DNA of 64,000 bases from contig NZ_CP029829.1 in assembly GCF_003233655.1 (NCBI RefSeq), positions 215,001 to 279,000 of the forward strand, in the 5' to 3' direction. Below, piece by piece: positions 9,479 through 18,164 of the stretch. Positions within the stretch are counted from its first letter, which is position 1. Every line of letters begins with the position of its first letter. Both the position numbers and the translations under genes were made by a program. The stretch comes from Azospirillum ramasamyi (GTDB lineage: Bacteria > Pseudomonadota > Alphaproteobacteria > Azospirillales > Azospirillaceae). The notes under the pieces were generated by a model. That model had not been told where the DNA came from. It made no database searches and saw nothing but the letters and a program-made list of their open reading frames with translations.

Positions 9479-10230
9479 GACAATCTCCATGGTTGAACTT
9501 CACATGCTGGTCCCGGCGCGGCGATGCCGGGAACACGGCGCCGGGAACACGGCGGTCGGCGGCTATGCTCGACAGTCAAGCGAAGTTCAGAACCATTCGA
9601 TCTTCGATCTTGCCGTGTTCGAGCCTATCAAAGATGTCGCTGATGTATTCCAGCCTCGCCTCAGGTGTTCTGGGCCTCAGGTGTTCTGGGCCTCAGGTGT
9701 TCTGGCGGCAGGTGTTCTGGCGGCGGCGCTTGGCCGATGCCGCAAAGGCGGTCACGCCGCGGTGCGTTTCAGCACGACGTCGAAGATCGGCGTCAAGCTG
9801 CCGTTCAGCAGTCCAAACGCCCGGCGCAGCCACGATGCCCACCGCGTGCAGGTCGGTGTGACCTACACCGAAAGATTTGGCCTGTGTGAAGAGGTTGCCG
9901 GCACCAGAAGAAATAACCGGCGTGCTCCATATCAGCAGAGGTTTTGTGAATTTGCGTACGGCTGCAGCCTTCATTGTTATCTTGAGCATGGGAAATCTCC
10001 ACGGCTCGTTTTGAAGATAAACCAGCAGGGATGGAGTGTTGAATTTCCAGGCGCCGATATTTCCTCATCACTTCAATCTTAAACCGCAGAAGGCGGCATT
10101 CAATAGACAAGGGGCTATAGAATCAGCGTGATTGGTATGTATGCTCCCCATTTCTTTCGTAGTGATTGAGTTTGTCCCTAATTTCCCGGAAGCCGGGTAA
10201 GCTTGGTTCGTCCAGGAAGAAGGACGGACC
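9479..10230. other. Intergenic region upstream of gadB
   Basis: About 750 bp with no convincing gene. It must contain the gad promoter, but no clear -35/-10 pair was identified. It contains four tandem copies of a CAGGTGTTCTGG repeat (9662-9723) and lower GC than neighbouring genes between about 9880 and 10200. Short overlapping frames here show no recognisable protein and no codon bias. Confidence 0.6.
9662..9723. repeat. Four-copy tandem repeat, CAGGTGTTCTGG core
   Basis: Units at 9662-9677, 9678-9693 (16 bp, CAGGTGTTCTGGGCCT) and 9694-9708, 9709-9723 (15 bp, CAGGTGTTCTGGCGG). There are two exact pairs. It lies 184-245 bp upstream of gadB and is a candidate variable-number repeat. Confidence 0.85.
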
Positions 10231-10374
10231 CGGCCGACGGGAAGGCGGTATTCGGCGGGGTTCAAGGCCAAGGTGGCGCTTGAGGCGATCCTTGGCGAGT
10301 TGACGGTGCCGCAGCTGTTGGCCGGGGTGTTGGGCCGGCAGGGGCATCGCGCCATTGATGAATCCAACTCATAA
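10231..10374 (+). pseudogene. IS3-family OrfA transposase fragment
   Basis: The frame from about 10231 reads RRYSAGFKAKVALEAILGEL, the characteristic N-terminal helix of IS3-type OrfA proteins, then TVPQLLAGVLGRQG before running into unrelated residues and a stop at 10372-10374. No OrfB follows and no inverted repeats were found. It is a truncated relic that marks the far side of the gad segment. Confidence 0.6.
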
Positions 10375-10537
10375 CCGCATGCGGTCATCAGCCGCTAATG
10401 GCCGAGGAGCCACCGGACTATCTATGCTCCACCGGATCGCCCCGGCCCTGGCCGGCGAGGTCCGCCGCTCCGTGTCCGGCTTCAGCCGGCGTGACGGGAA
10501 CGCCTCATCCATGACATGGGAACCAAGGAGCACCGCG

Positions 10538-11587
10538 ATGACCGTCAAGGCCTATGGCACCTACGCCGCCGACAAGCCCCTCGTGCCGCTGGAGATCACG
10601 CGCCGGGAACCCGGTCCGCATGATGTCCGGATCGAGATCGCCTTTTGCGGCGTCTGCCATTCGGACCTGCATCAGGCGCGCGCGGAATGGGCGGGCACGC
10701 AATGGCCGTGCGTCCCCGGCCACGAGATCGTGGGGCGCGTGTCGGCGGTCGGCGCGCATGTGTCGGGCTTCAAGGTGGGCGATCTCGTCGGCATCGGCTG
10801 CATCGTCGACAGTTGCAGGCACTGCCCGGACTGCGAGGAGGGGCTGGAGAACTATTGCGACGGGATGGTCGGCACCTACAATTCCCCGACGCCGGACGAG
10901 CCCGGCCATACGCTGGGCGGCTATTCGCAGCGCATCGTGGTGCACGAGCGCTATGTGCTGCGGATCCGGCATCCGGAAAGCCAGCTCGCCGCGGTGGCGC
11001 CGCTGCTGTGCGCCGGCATCACCACCTATTCGCCGCTGAGGCATTGGAAGACCGGTCCGGGGAAGAAGGTGGGCGTGGTCGGCATCGGCGGTCTCGGCCA
11101 TATGGGCATCAAGCTCGCCCACGCCATGGGCGCGCATGTGGTCGCGTTCACCACCTCGGACTCCAAGCGCGAGGCGGCGCGGGCGCTCGGCGCGGACGAG
11201 GTCGTGGTCTCACGCGATCCCGACGCGATGGCCGCCCATGCCAAGAGCTTCGACTTCATCCTGAACACCGTCGCCGCCCCGCATGACCTCGACGCGTTCC
11301 TCGTGCTGTTGAAGCGTGACGGGACGATGACGCTTGTGGGCGCGCCGGCCACGCCGCACCCCTCGCCCAACGTGTTCAACCTGATCATGAAGCGCCGGTC
11401 GCTGGCCGGTTCGATGATCGGCGGTATCCCCGAGACGCAGGAGATGCTCGATTTCTGCGCGGAGCACGGCATCGTCGCCGACATCGAGATGATCCGCGTC
11501 GGCGCGATCAACGAGGCCTATGACCGGATGCTCAAGGGCGACGTGAAGTACCGGTTCGTGATCGACTCCGCCTCCCTGGCCGGCTGA
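10538..11587 (+). CDS. Zinc-dependent NAD(P) alcohol dehydrogenase (YahK/CAD type)
   Basis: 349 residues from the ATG at 10538, preceded by AAGGAG at 8 nt; the frame extends upstream to 10355 without family similarity. Medium-chain dehydrogenase: catalytic zinc ligands C40 and H62-E63, structural-zinc cysteines C93, C96, C99 and C107, and nucleotide motif GIGGLGHMG. The relatives are cytosolic aldehyde reductases such as E. coli YahK. It is convergent with the LysR gene and separated by 30 bp. Substrate is unknown; aldehyde reduction is likely. Confidence 0.9.
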   Translation: MTVKAYGTYAADKPLVPLEITRREPGPHDVRIEIAFCGVCHSDLHQARAEWAGTQWPCVPGHEIVGRVSAVGAHVSGFKVGDLVGIGCIVDSCRHCPDCEEGLENYCDGMVGTYNSPTPDEPGHTLGGYSQRIVVHERYVLRIRHPESQLAAVAPLLCAGITTYSPLRHWKTGPGKKVGVVGIGGLGHMGIKLAHAMGAHVVAFTTSDSKREAARALGADEVVVSRDPDAMAAHAKSFDFILNTVAAPHDLDAFLVLLKRDGTMTLVGAPATPHPSPNVFNLIMKRRSLAGSMIGGIPETQEMLDFCAEHGIVADIEMIRVGAINEAYDRMLKGDVKYRFVIDSASLAG

Positions 11588-11617
11588 TCGCAACGGCCCA
11601 TGCCGCCCGTCCGGCCC

Positions 11618-12514
11618 TCATGCGCCCCGGTGGCGCAGCGCGTCGACGAGCAGGGCGAAGGCCGGCGAGGATTGCCGCTGGCTCGGGTAGTAGAGGTGGT
11701 AGCCGGACCAGCGGGGGCACCAGTCCTCCAGCACGCGCCGGAGGCGTCCTTCCCCGAGATGCGGCCTTGCCAGATCCTCGGGCACATGGGCCAGCCCGAA
11801 GCCGGCCACCGCCGCGTCGAGGATGTGAAAGATGCTGTTGAAGACGAGTTGGCCGTCCACCCGCACCCGCAGTTTGTAGCCGTCCTTCTCGAACTCCCAC
11901 GCATGGATCCCGCCATGCGTGGGAAGCCGCAACGTGACGCAGGCGTGGCCGATCAGGTCCTGCGGCGTCGCCGGCACCGGGCGCCCGGCGAGATAGGAGG
12001 GCGATCCAACCACCGCGAAGCGGATGTCGGGCCCGATCCGCGCCGAGATCATGTCCTTGGCCACCTGCTCGCCGAGGCGCACGCCGGCGTCGTACCGCTC
12101 GGCGACGATATCGGACAGGCCGTAGTCGTTGATGAGCTCGACCTTGATGTCCGGGTACGCGCGCAGGAACGGCTGCAGCTTCGGCCAGAGAAGGCCGTCG
12201 ATGGCGTAATCGGTGGCGGTGATCCGGATGGAGCCGGCCGGCGTGTCCCGGAACTCGCTCAGGGCGTCGAGCTCGGCCGTGATCTCGTCGAGGCGGGGGC
12301 CGATGGTCAGCAGCAGGCGCTCGCCGGCCTCCGTCGGGGAGACGCTGCGGGTGGTGCGGGTCAGCAGCCGAATGCCGAGCCGCTCCTCGAGCTGGCGGAT
12401 GGTATGGCTGAGCGCCGATTGCGAGACGCCGAGCCTGGCGGCCGCCCTGGTGAAGCTCCGCTCCCGCGCGACGGCCAGGAAGGCGATGAGATCGTTGACG
12501 TTTTCGCGCGGCAT
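11618..12514 (-). CDS. LysR-family transcriptional regulator
   Basis: 298 residues from the ATG at 12514, which has GGAGG about 10 nt upstream; upstream in-frame residues are not LysR-like. Residues 1-60 are the winged helix-turn-helix (RSFTRAAARLGVSQSALSHTIRQLE), and the rest is a periplasmic-binding-like effector domain. It is divergent from the cupin gene with a 203-bp gap holding a TTCCGG-N7-CCGGAA dyad, so it probably controls that gene and perhaps itself. The effector is unknown. Confidence 0.88.
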   Translation of the reverse strand: MPRENVNDLIAFLAVARERSFTRAAARLGVSQSALSHTIRQLEERLGIRLLTRTTRSVSPTEAGERLLLTIGPRLDEITAELDALSEFRDTPAGSIRITATDYAIDGLLWPKLQPFLRAYPDIKVELINDYGLSDIVAERYDAGVRLGEQVAKDMISARIGPDIRFAVVGSPSYLAGRPVPATPQDLIGHACVTLRLPTHGGIHAWEFEKDGYKLRVRVDGQLVFNSIFHILDAAVAGFGLAHVPEDLARPHLGEGRLRRVLEDWCPRWSGYHLYYPSQRQSSPAFALLVDALRHRGA

Positions 12515-12544
12515 CGATGAGGCCCCTCCATCGGATCGGCCGAG

Positions 12545-12563
12545 TTCCGGCACTGTACCGGAA
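12545..12563. promoter_or_regulatory. Candidate LysR operator dyad
   Basis: TTCCGG-N7-CCGGAA lies 31-49 bp upstream of the LysR start in the divergent LysR-cupin region. LysR proteins bind interrupted dyads of about this size. This is a positional inference only. Confidence 0.35.
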
Positions 12564-12717
12564 ACCGGGGCGGCCCCGTTATCGGCCTCCCGCACATCAT
12601 TCATGAGCGGTATCGATAGGCCCATGCGCGATCCGGCGCCTAATCGCCGGCGCCCGCACCGACCAGATACCCGTTCGACAGCGCCCCGGCGGGCGCGGCG
12701 ACCGGAGGATCGAAGGC

Positions 12718-13113
12718 ATGAACATCACGCGCGTCGGCTCGCAGCCGTCCACCAAGGGACCGGAAGAGTGGTTCACCGGCACCGTCCGCATCGACCCGCT
12801 CTTCCAGGCGAACGCCCCCGCACGCGCGATGGCCGCCAGCGTCACCTTCGAACCCGGCGCCCGCACGGCCTGGCACACCCACCCGTTGGGGCAGACCCTG
12901 GTCGTCACGGCCGGCGTCGGCAGGGTGCAGCGGGAGGGAGGCCCGGTCGAGGAGATCCGTCCCGGCGACGTGATCTGGTTCCCTCCCGGCGAGAAGCACT
13001 GGCACGGCGCCTCGCCCACCACCTTCATGACGCACATCGCCATCCAGGAGCAGCTCGACGGCAAGACGGTCGACTGGATGGAGAAGGTCACCGACGACGA
13101 GTACCGCGGATGA
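12718..13113 (+). CDS. Cupin resembling manganese hydroxynitrile lyase
   Basis: 131 residues forming a single cupin barrel. The metal ligands align at the same numbers as in Granulicella tundricola hydroxynitrile lyase, as I recall them: H53, H55 and Q59 in WHTHPLGQ, and H94 in GEKHWHG. The flanking [30 protein letters not shown] and [13 protein letters not shown] blocks also look like that enzyme. It is cytosolic, with no signal peptide. AGGATCGAAGGC precedes the ATG. It is divergent from a LysR gene. Lyase activity is possible but many such cupins have no known substrate. Confidence 0.8.
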   Translation: MNITRVGSQPSTKGPEEWFTGTVRIDPLFQANAPARAMAASVTFEPGARTAWHTHPLGQTLVVTAGVGRVQREGGPVEEIRPGDVIWFPPGEKHWHGASPTTFMTHIAIQEQLDGKTVDWMEKVTDDEYRG

Positions 13114-13288
13114 ACGGGTCGGATGAACGGGTCGGGTCGGCGTGGCGGATCGGCAAAGGCCCCTCCCGGCCGCGGGATGCAAACGCGTTGCATGGTTTCA
13201 AGTGAAACGATATGGTTGGGCCAACCGATCAATTGCGGCCCTGTCGAATGGTGCTTCGGTCGAGGCCGCGCCTGGGGAGAGAAACGGG

Positions 13289-14239
13289 ATGTCCAAGAAT
13301 TTTGCCTCGCATGCCGACCTGGAGGAAAAGGCGGTCAGCTTCGACCGGCTGTCCGACAATGCCTACGCCTATACGGCGGAGGGCGATCCCAACACCGGCA
13401 TCGTCATCGGCGACGACGCGGTGATGGTGATCGACACCCAGGCGACGCCGGTGATGGCGCAGGACGTCATCCGCCGCATCCGCGAGGTCACCGACAAGCC
13501 GATCCGCCATGTCGTGCTGTCGCATTACCATGCGGTGCGCGTGCTGGGCGCATCCGGCTATGCGCCGGAGCAGATCATCGCCAGCGAGGACACCCGCGAC
13601 CTGATCGTCGAGCGCGGCGAAGCCGACATGGCGAGCGAGATCGGGCGCTTCCCCCGCCTGTTCCGCGCCGTCGAATCGGTCCCCGGCCTCACCTGGCCGA
13701 CCATCACCTTCCGCGGCCACATGACGATGTGGCTCGGCTCGCTGGAGGTGCAGTTGCTGCAACTCGGCCGTGGCCACAGCAAGGGCGACACGGTGGTGTG
13801 GCTGCCGCAGCAGAAGATCCTGTTCTCGGGCGACCTCGTCGAATACGGCGCCACCCCCTATTGCGGCGATGCCTATTTCACCCATTGGCCGGCGACGCTC
13901 GACGCCATCGCCGCGCTGAAGCCGGAAAAGCTGGTGCCCGGCCGCGGCGCCGCCCTGACCACGCCGGAACAGGTGGAGGAGGGGCTGCGCGGCACCCGCG
14001 CCTTCACCAGCGAACTGTTCGAGCTGGTGAAGGAGGGCGTCGCCGCCGGCAAGGATCTGCGGGCGATCTACAAGGACACCTACGCCGCGCTGAAGCCGAA
14101 ATTCGGCCATTGGGTGATCTTCGACCACTGCATGCCCTTCAACGTCACCCGCGCCTATGACGAGGCGACGCAGTATCCCGACCCCCGCATCTGGACCGCC
14201 GAGCGCGATCTGGAGATGTGGCGCCAACTGGAAGGCTGA
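13289..14239 (+). CDS. Metallo-beta-lactamase-fold hydrolase with altered zinc motif
   Basis: 316 residues from the ATG at 13289, after GGGGAGAG; the frame is open from 13142 but those residues are unlike the family. Strand order and motifs such as GIVIGDDAVMVIDTQ, LGRGHSKGDTVVWLP and ILFSGDLV are those of the MBL superfamily. The usual HxHxDH reads HYHAVR, so the aspartate and third histidine are missing, while the later histidine (GRGHSKGD) and aspartate (SGDLV) remain. It may bind one metal or act on an unusual substrate. It is convergent with tyrS, 15 bp apart. Confidence 0.8.
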   Translation: MSKNFASHADLEEKAVSFDRLSDNAYAYTAEGDPNTGIVIGDDAVMVIDTQATPVMAQDVIRRIREVTDKPIRHVVLSHYHAVRVLGASGYAPEQIIASEDTRDLIVERGEADMASEIGRFPRLFRAVESVPGLTWPTITFRGHMTMWLGSLEVQLLQLGRGHSKGDTVVWLPQQKILFSGDLVEYGATPYCGDAYFTHWPATLDAIAALKPEKLVPGRGAALTTPEQVEEGLRGTRAFTSELFELVKEGVAAGKDLRAIYKDTYAALKPKFGHWVIFDHCMPFNVTRAYDEATQYPDPRIWTAERDLEMWRQLEG

Positions 14240-14254
14240 CGCCACCGGCCCTCA

Positions 14255-15499
14255 TCAGGGGGCCAGAACCAGGCGGACATGGCGCTTGCGGCCGGCCGAC
14301 AGGACGGCGGTGGCGGTGAGCGCCGCCGCCTCGTCGGTCACCGGCTCGCCGTCCAGCCGGGCGCCGCCCTCGCGGATCAGGCGCCGCGCCGCGCTTTTCG
14401 AGGCGCACAGGCCGGCCGCCACCAGCGCATCGACCAGCGGCACGCCGCCGGCCCCCTCGCGCGGCAGGGTGACTTCCGGCAGGCCGTCACCGTCCGCCGC
14501 GAAGGGCGACCCGGCCGCCGCCGCCGCCTTTTCGGCTTCCGCCGTCCCGTGGCAGAGGCGGGTGGCCTCGGTCGCCAGCACGATCTTCGCCTCGTTGATC
14601 TCGGCCCCCTGCAGGCGTTCCAGCCGGGCGATCTCGTCCAGCGGCAGTTCGGTGAACAGGCGCAGGAAGCGGCCGACATCGGCATCCTCCGTATTGCGCC
14701 AGAACTGCCAGAAGTCGAAGGGGCTGCGGGCATCGGCGTTCAGCCACACCGCGCCGCCGGCGGTCTTGCCCATCTTGGTGCCCGACGCGGTGGTCAGCAG
14801 CGGCGTGGTCAGGCCGAACAGCTCGCGCCGCTCCACCCGGCGGGCCAGCTCGATGCCGTTGACGATGTTGCCCCACTGGTCCGACCCGCCCATCTGCAGC
14901 AGGCAGCCGTGCCGCCGCGACAGCTCCAGGAAATCATAGGCCTGGAGGATCATGTAGTTGAACTCCAGGAAGGTCAGCGGCTGCTCGCGCTCCATCCGCT
15001 GGCGCACGGAGTCGAAGCTCAGCATGCGGTTGATGGTGAAATGGCGGCCGACGTCACGCAGGAAGGGCACGTAATCCAACCCGTCCAGCCAGTCGGCATT
15101 GTCCACCATCATGGCGTCCGTCGCCCCATCCCCGAAGGTCATGTACTGGCCGAAGACGCGGCGCAGCCCGGCGGCGTTGGCGGCGATCTGCGCATCGTCC
15201 AGCATCGGCCGCGTGGTGTCGCGGAAGCTGGGGTCGCCGATCTTGGTGGTGCCGCCGCCGATCAGCACGATCGGGCGGTTGCCGGTGCGTTGCAGCCAGC
15301 GCAGCGCCATGATCGACAGCAGATGCCCGACATGCAGGCTGGCCGCCGTGGCGTCGAAGCCGACATAGGCGGTCAGCACGCCGCCCGGCGCCGCGCCGGC
15401 AAGGCCCGACAGGTCGTCGGCCGGGTCGCTGCACTGATGGAGGAAGCCGCGCTCGCGCAGGATGCGGAGGAACTCGGCGGCGCTGGATTTGGAGGACAT
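14255..15499 (-). CDS. tyrS: Tyrosyl-tRNA synthetase
   Basis: 414 residues, normal bacterial TyrRS length. It attaches tyrosine to tRNA-Tyr in the cytosol. The class I HIGH motif appears as HVGH (56-59) and KMSKS as KMGKT (242-246). [17 protein letters not shown] and [14 protein letters not shown] mark the catalytic domain. An S4 RNA-binding domain occupies about 350-414 ([21 protein letters not shown]). It is a single-gene unit; the next gene upstream on the same strand ends 235 bp away. Confidence 0.96.
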   Translation of the reverse strand: MSSKSSAAEFLRILRERGFLHQCSDPADDLSGLAGAAPGGVLTAYVGFDATAASLHVGHLLSIMALRWLQRTGNRPIVLIGGGTTKIGDPSFRDTTRPMLDDAQIAANAAGLRRVFGQYMTFGDGATDAMMVDNADWLDGLDYVPFLRDVGRHFTINRMLSFDSVRQRMEREQPLTFLEFNYMILQAYDFLELSRRHGCLLQMGGSDQWGNIVNGIELARRVERRELFGLTTPLLTTASGTKMGKTAGGAVWLNADARSPFDFWQFWRNTEDADVGRFLRLFTELPLDEIARLERLQGAEINEAKIVLATEATRLCHGTAEAEKAAAAAGSPFAADGDGLPEVTLPREGAGGVPLVDALVAAGLCASKSAARRLIREGGARLDGEPVTDEAAALTATAVLSAGRKRHVRLVLAP

Positions 15500-15734
15500 G
15501 GGACAGGTCTCTTGCGGATGGGCCGTTGCCGTCCGGAGACTGTCTCTATCGGGGAGAGAACCATGGCCGCCGGACTTGCAACGGCATGGTTTCGGGTATG
15601 ACCGATCGACGCCGCGCTATGAGAGCGGCGGATAATACATCGGAGCGGTGGGGGCGATGCGGTCGGTCATGGCGCCTTCCATACACCGGTATGCCGGAAA
15701 GGTCCACTTCCGACAGAACATTGCTGCCAACCCC

Positions 15735-16394
15735 TCAGCGCCTGCCGAGCATCTGGCGGCGGGCGAGCGCGCGGTGAAGCTTCATGCGCTGGGAAACGGT
15801 GCGGGGGCGGGCGCCGCGGACGCCGGGAGCGAACAGCCCGTCCAGGTTCTCCCCCAACATCTCCCAGTTGCGCAACGGCCCGGTGTCGATGTGCAGGAAA
15901 TGGGAGCGCGGATACCAGCCGACCCCGCCGCGCTTGAGCGCCAGCGCGCTGCGATGCGCCTCCGGCAGGCGGGAGGGGAGGGTGATGTCCAGCGCGCGGC
16001 CCAGCAGATGCTGGCTGTGCTCCGCCACGCCCAGGCTGCGAGAGGCCAGCATGGCGTTGGTTTCCGGCGTGCGGAAGGCCGACAGGATGGTCGCCTTGCT
16101 CTGCCCGACCGCCTCCAAGACGTCGGCCAGGAAATCGAGCGTGCCGACGTCGACCGGCCCCTCCTTGTTGGCGCGATGGTCGCGCAGAAGCTTGGAGAGA
16201 TCGGCCATCGCGTCGGGCAGCGGACCGGAGGCGTCGCGGTAGGGCCCCTCGAACGTCTCGCCGGTGTGCTGGTTCCTGAGGCTGAGGCGGCGGGGCGCCG
16301 CGGGGGCGGCCAGCGCGCGGTCCGACATCAGGACGAGCGCTCCACAGCCGATCAGCAGGCTGCGGCGCTTCAGGGAGAGGGGCGAGGAGGACAT
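15735..16394 (-). CDS. DUF882/M15-type murein hydrolase, exported
   Basis: 219 residues from the ATG at 16394; an in-frame TTG at 16415 is possible. The N-terminus KRRSLLIGCGALVLMSDRALA looks like a signal peptide, with RR but not a full Tat motif. The mature part carries SQHLLGRALDI and SHFLHIDTG, the metal-binding His/Asp pattern of the YcbK/MepK family (peptidase M15_2). E. coli MepK cleaves 3-3 cross-links in peptidoglycan. The C-terminal 30 residues are Arg-rich. No gene partner is evident; radC ends 96 bp upstream. Confidence 0.82.
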   Translation of the reverse strand: MSSSPLSLKRRSLLIGCGALVLMSDRALAAPAAPRRLSLRNQHTGETFEGPYRDASGPLPDAMADLSKLLRDHRANKEGPVDVGTLDFLADVLEAVGQSKATILSAFRTPETNAMLASRSLGVAEHSQHLLGRALDITLPSRLPEAHRSALALKRGGVGWYPRSHFLHIDTGPLRNWEMLGENLDGLFAPGVRGARPRTVSQRMKLHRALARRQMLGRR

Positions 16395-16510
16395 GGAGGG
16401 GGGCAGGTCTTTCAACGGGGCGGCGTCACGTCAACAAAATGGAGGGCGATTCGCAATTGCAAAGTGGCGGAGCATGGTCCGGCTGCACGGAAAGCAGGAG
16501 CCGCCCCCGC

Positions 16511-17437
16511 TCACAGCAGGCGCTGGGCCTTGAAGCTGGTGTGGCGCCCGCCCTTGCCGATCACCAGATGGTCGTGCACGATCAACCCGACGGCGTTGGC
16601 GGCGCGCACGATCTCCTTGGTCATCTCGATGTCGGCCCGGCTGGGGGTGGGATCGCCGGACGGGTGATTGTGGACCAGGATCACCGCACTGGCCGACAGC
16701 TCCAGCGCCCGCTTCACCACCTCGCGCGGGTAGACGGGGGTGTGGTCGACGGTGCCGCGCTGCTGCACCTCGTCGGCGATCAGCGTGTTCTTGCGGTCGA
16801 GGAACAGCAGGCGGAACTGCTCCGTCGGCTCATGCGCCATGGCTGCGGAGCAATAGTCGATCAGCGCCTGCCAGGAGGCCAGCACCGGCCGGTCGATCAC
16901 CCGCTGCTGCAGGGCGCGCAGGGCGGCGGCGCCGACGATGCGGACGGCGGCGACGGCGTTGTCGGTGCCGAGCGCCACGCCTTCCGCCTTCAGCCCGCGC
17001 AGCCGCTCCGGCGGAGCGTTGACCACGCCCCACAGGTCGCCGAAGGTTCGGATCAGCAGCTTGGCCAGCGGCTTCACGTCGCGCCGCGGGTTCACCGCGA
17101 ACAGCACCATCTCCAGCAACTCGTAATCGTCCAGCGCGTCGGGTCCGCGGTCGAGGAAGCGGCGGCGAAGCCGCTCGCGGTGGTCGATGTAGTGAGCGTC
17201 GCCGCCGCCATCCTCGTCGCTGGTTTCGCCCGCGGTTTCGGAGGCGGTCCCGCCGGCCGCATCGTCAGGGGAGAGGGGAGGGCCGGCTCCCTTCACCTCC
17301 ACGCCCGCAACGGCGGTCGAGGACAGCAGCTCGGGAAGGGGAAGGAGACCGGCGGTCATGCCGGCATCGTCCAGTTCCGTTCCGCCCCGCGTGTTGCCGG
17401 CCTTCCGGCTGCGTCCCGTCGTCTTGCGTTCTGCCAT
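16511..17437 (-). CDS. radC: RadC/JAMM-domain protein
   Basis: 308 residues. A disordered N-terminus of about 80 residues precedes a helix-hairpin-helix region and the JAMM core, with H256, H258 and D269 in [14 protein letters not shown] plus [18 protein letters not shown]. It is cytosolic. The JAMM zinc signature is intact, but the family's enzymatic role is not settled; the old DNA-repair label rests on a misassigned mutation. The long acidic N-terminus exceeds the usual 220-230-residue family length. Confidence 0.92.
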   Translation of the reverse strand: MAERKTTGRSRKAGNTRGGTELDDAGMTAGLLPLPELLSSTAVAGVEVKGAGPPLSPDDAAGGTASETAGETSDEDGGGDAHYIDHRERLRRRFLDRGPDALDDYELLEMVLFAVNPRRDVKPLAKLLIRTFGDLWGVVNAPPERLRGLKAEGVALGTDNAVAAVRIVGAAALRALQQRVIDRPVLASWQALIDYCSAAMAHEPTEQFRLLFLDRKNTLIADEVQQRGTVDHTPVYPREVVKRALELSASAVILVHNHPSGDPTPSRADIEMTKEIVRAANAVGLIVHDHLVIGKGGRHTSFKAQRLL

Positions 17438-17534
17438 CGATCGTCGCCATGCATCTGTACGGCGATGACTATAGCCTCTCGTCGCACGAGCGCACAGGGG
17501 TGCTGCTCGCGCATTCGGAGAGGCGCGATCCGGG

Positions 17535-18101
17535 TCAGTCGGCGAGGCCGGTTTCCCGATCCGCCTGCCGGCCGGGCAGCATGCGGCCGAGCACGCCGTC
17601 GCGGCGGACGAGATGGTGCCACAGCGCGGCGGCCATATGCAGCGCGGCCAGGGCGAGAATCAGATTGGCCGCGAGCTCGTGAATCTCCTTCACCGAACGG
17701 CCCAAATTGCGGTCGGCCGCGACCGGGGAGGGAATGGTGAAGAGGTCGAAGAAGGTCAGTGCGTCGCCGCGCAGCCAGGTCAGCACCACCCCGACCAGCG
17801 GGACCGCCAGCATCAGGGCATAGAGCCCCAGGTGAACCAGATGGGACGCACCGCGTTCGGCCGGCGTCATGGTGGGCGGCAGCGCCGGGATGCCGCGGGT
17901 GAGGCGCAGCCCGAGCCGCGCCAGGACCAGCCCGAGCAGAAGCAGGCCGAAGGAGATGTGCAGCCACCAGATCGTGGCGCGCATCGGGTGGCCGCGCTCG
18001 TAGAACTCCTCGCCGAAGGTCAGCAGATAGAGGCCGACGATGAGAAGGGCGATCAGCCAGTGCAGGGATTTCTGGGCCGGGCTGTAGGTGGTTACGGTCA
18101 T
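17535..18101 (-). CDS. Cytochrome b561
   Basis: 188 residues with four transmembrane helices. Conserved histidines in SLHWLIAL (first helix), [19 protein letters not shown] and [18 protein letters not shown] would ligate two b-type haems. Bacterial b561 proteins pass electrons from ubiquinol to periplasmic acceptors and can oxidise superoxide (E. coli CybB). It lies 63 bp upstream of the sensor-kinase stop on the same strand and may be co-transcribed with the two-component genes. Confidence 0.9.
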   Translation of the reverse strand: MTVTTYSPAQKSLHWLIALLIVGLYLLTFGEEFYERGHPMRATIWWLHISFGLLLLGLVLARLGLRLTRGIPALPPTMTPAERGASHLVHLGLYALMLAVPLVGVVLTWLRGDALTFFDLFTIPSPVAADRNLGRSVKEIHELAANLILALAALHMAAALWHHLVRRDGVLGRMLPGRQADRETGLAD

Positions 18102-18164
18102 GGCGATTCTCCGGATGGAGGGGAGGGTCGCCGCCCGGTCTAGACCGCCCAGCTTACGCGCTGC

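Noticed and set aside
9662..9723. Possible CRISPR array
   Set aside because: Units are 15-16 bp, directly tandem without spacers, and no cas gene is present.
10538..11587. Assigning the zinc alcohol dehydrogenase to ethanol oxidation
   Set aside because: The sequence is closer to YahK/cinnamyl-type aldehyde reductases; the substrate cannot be read, so only the family is given.
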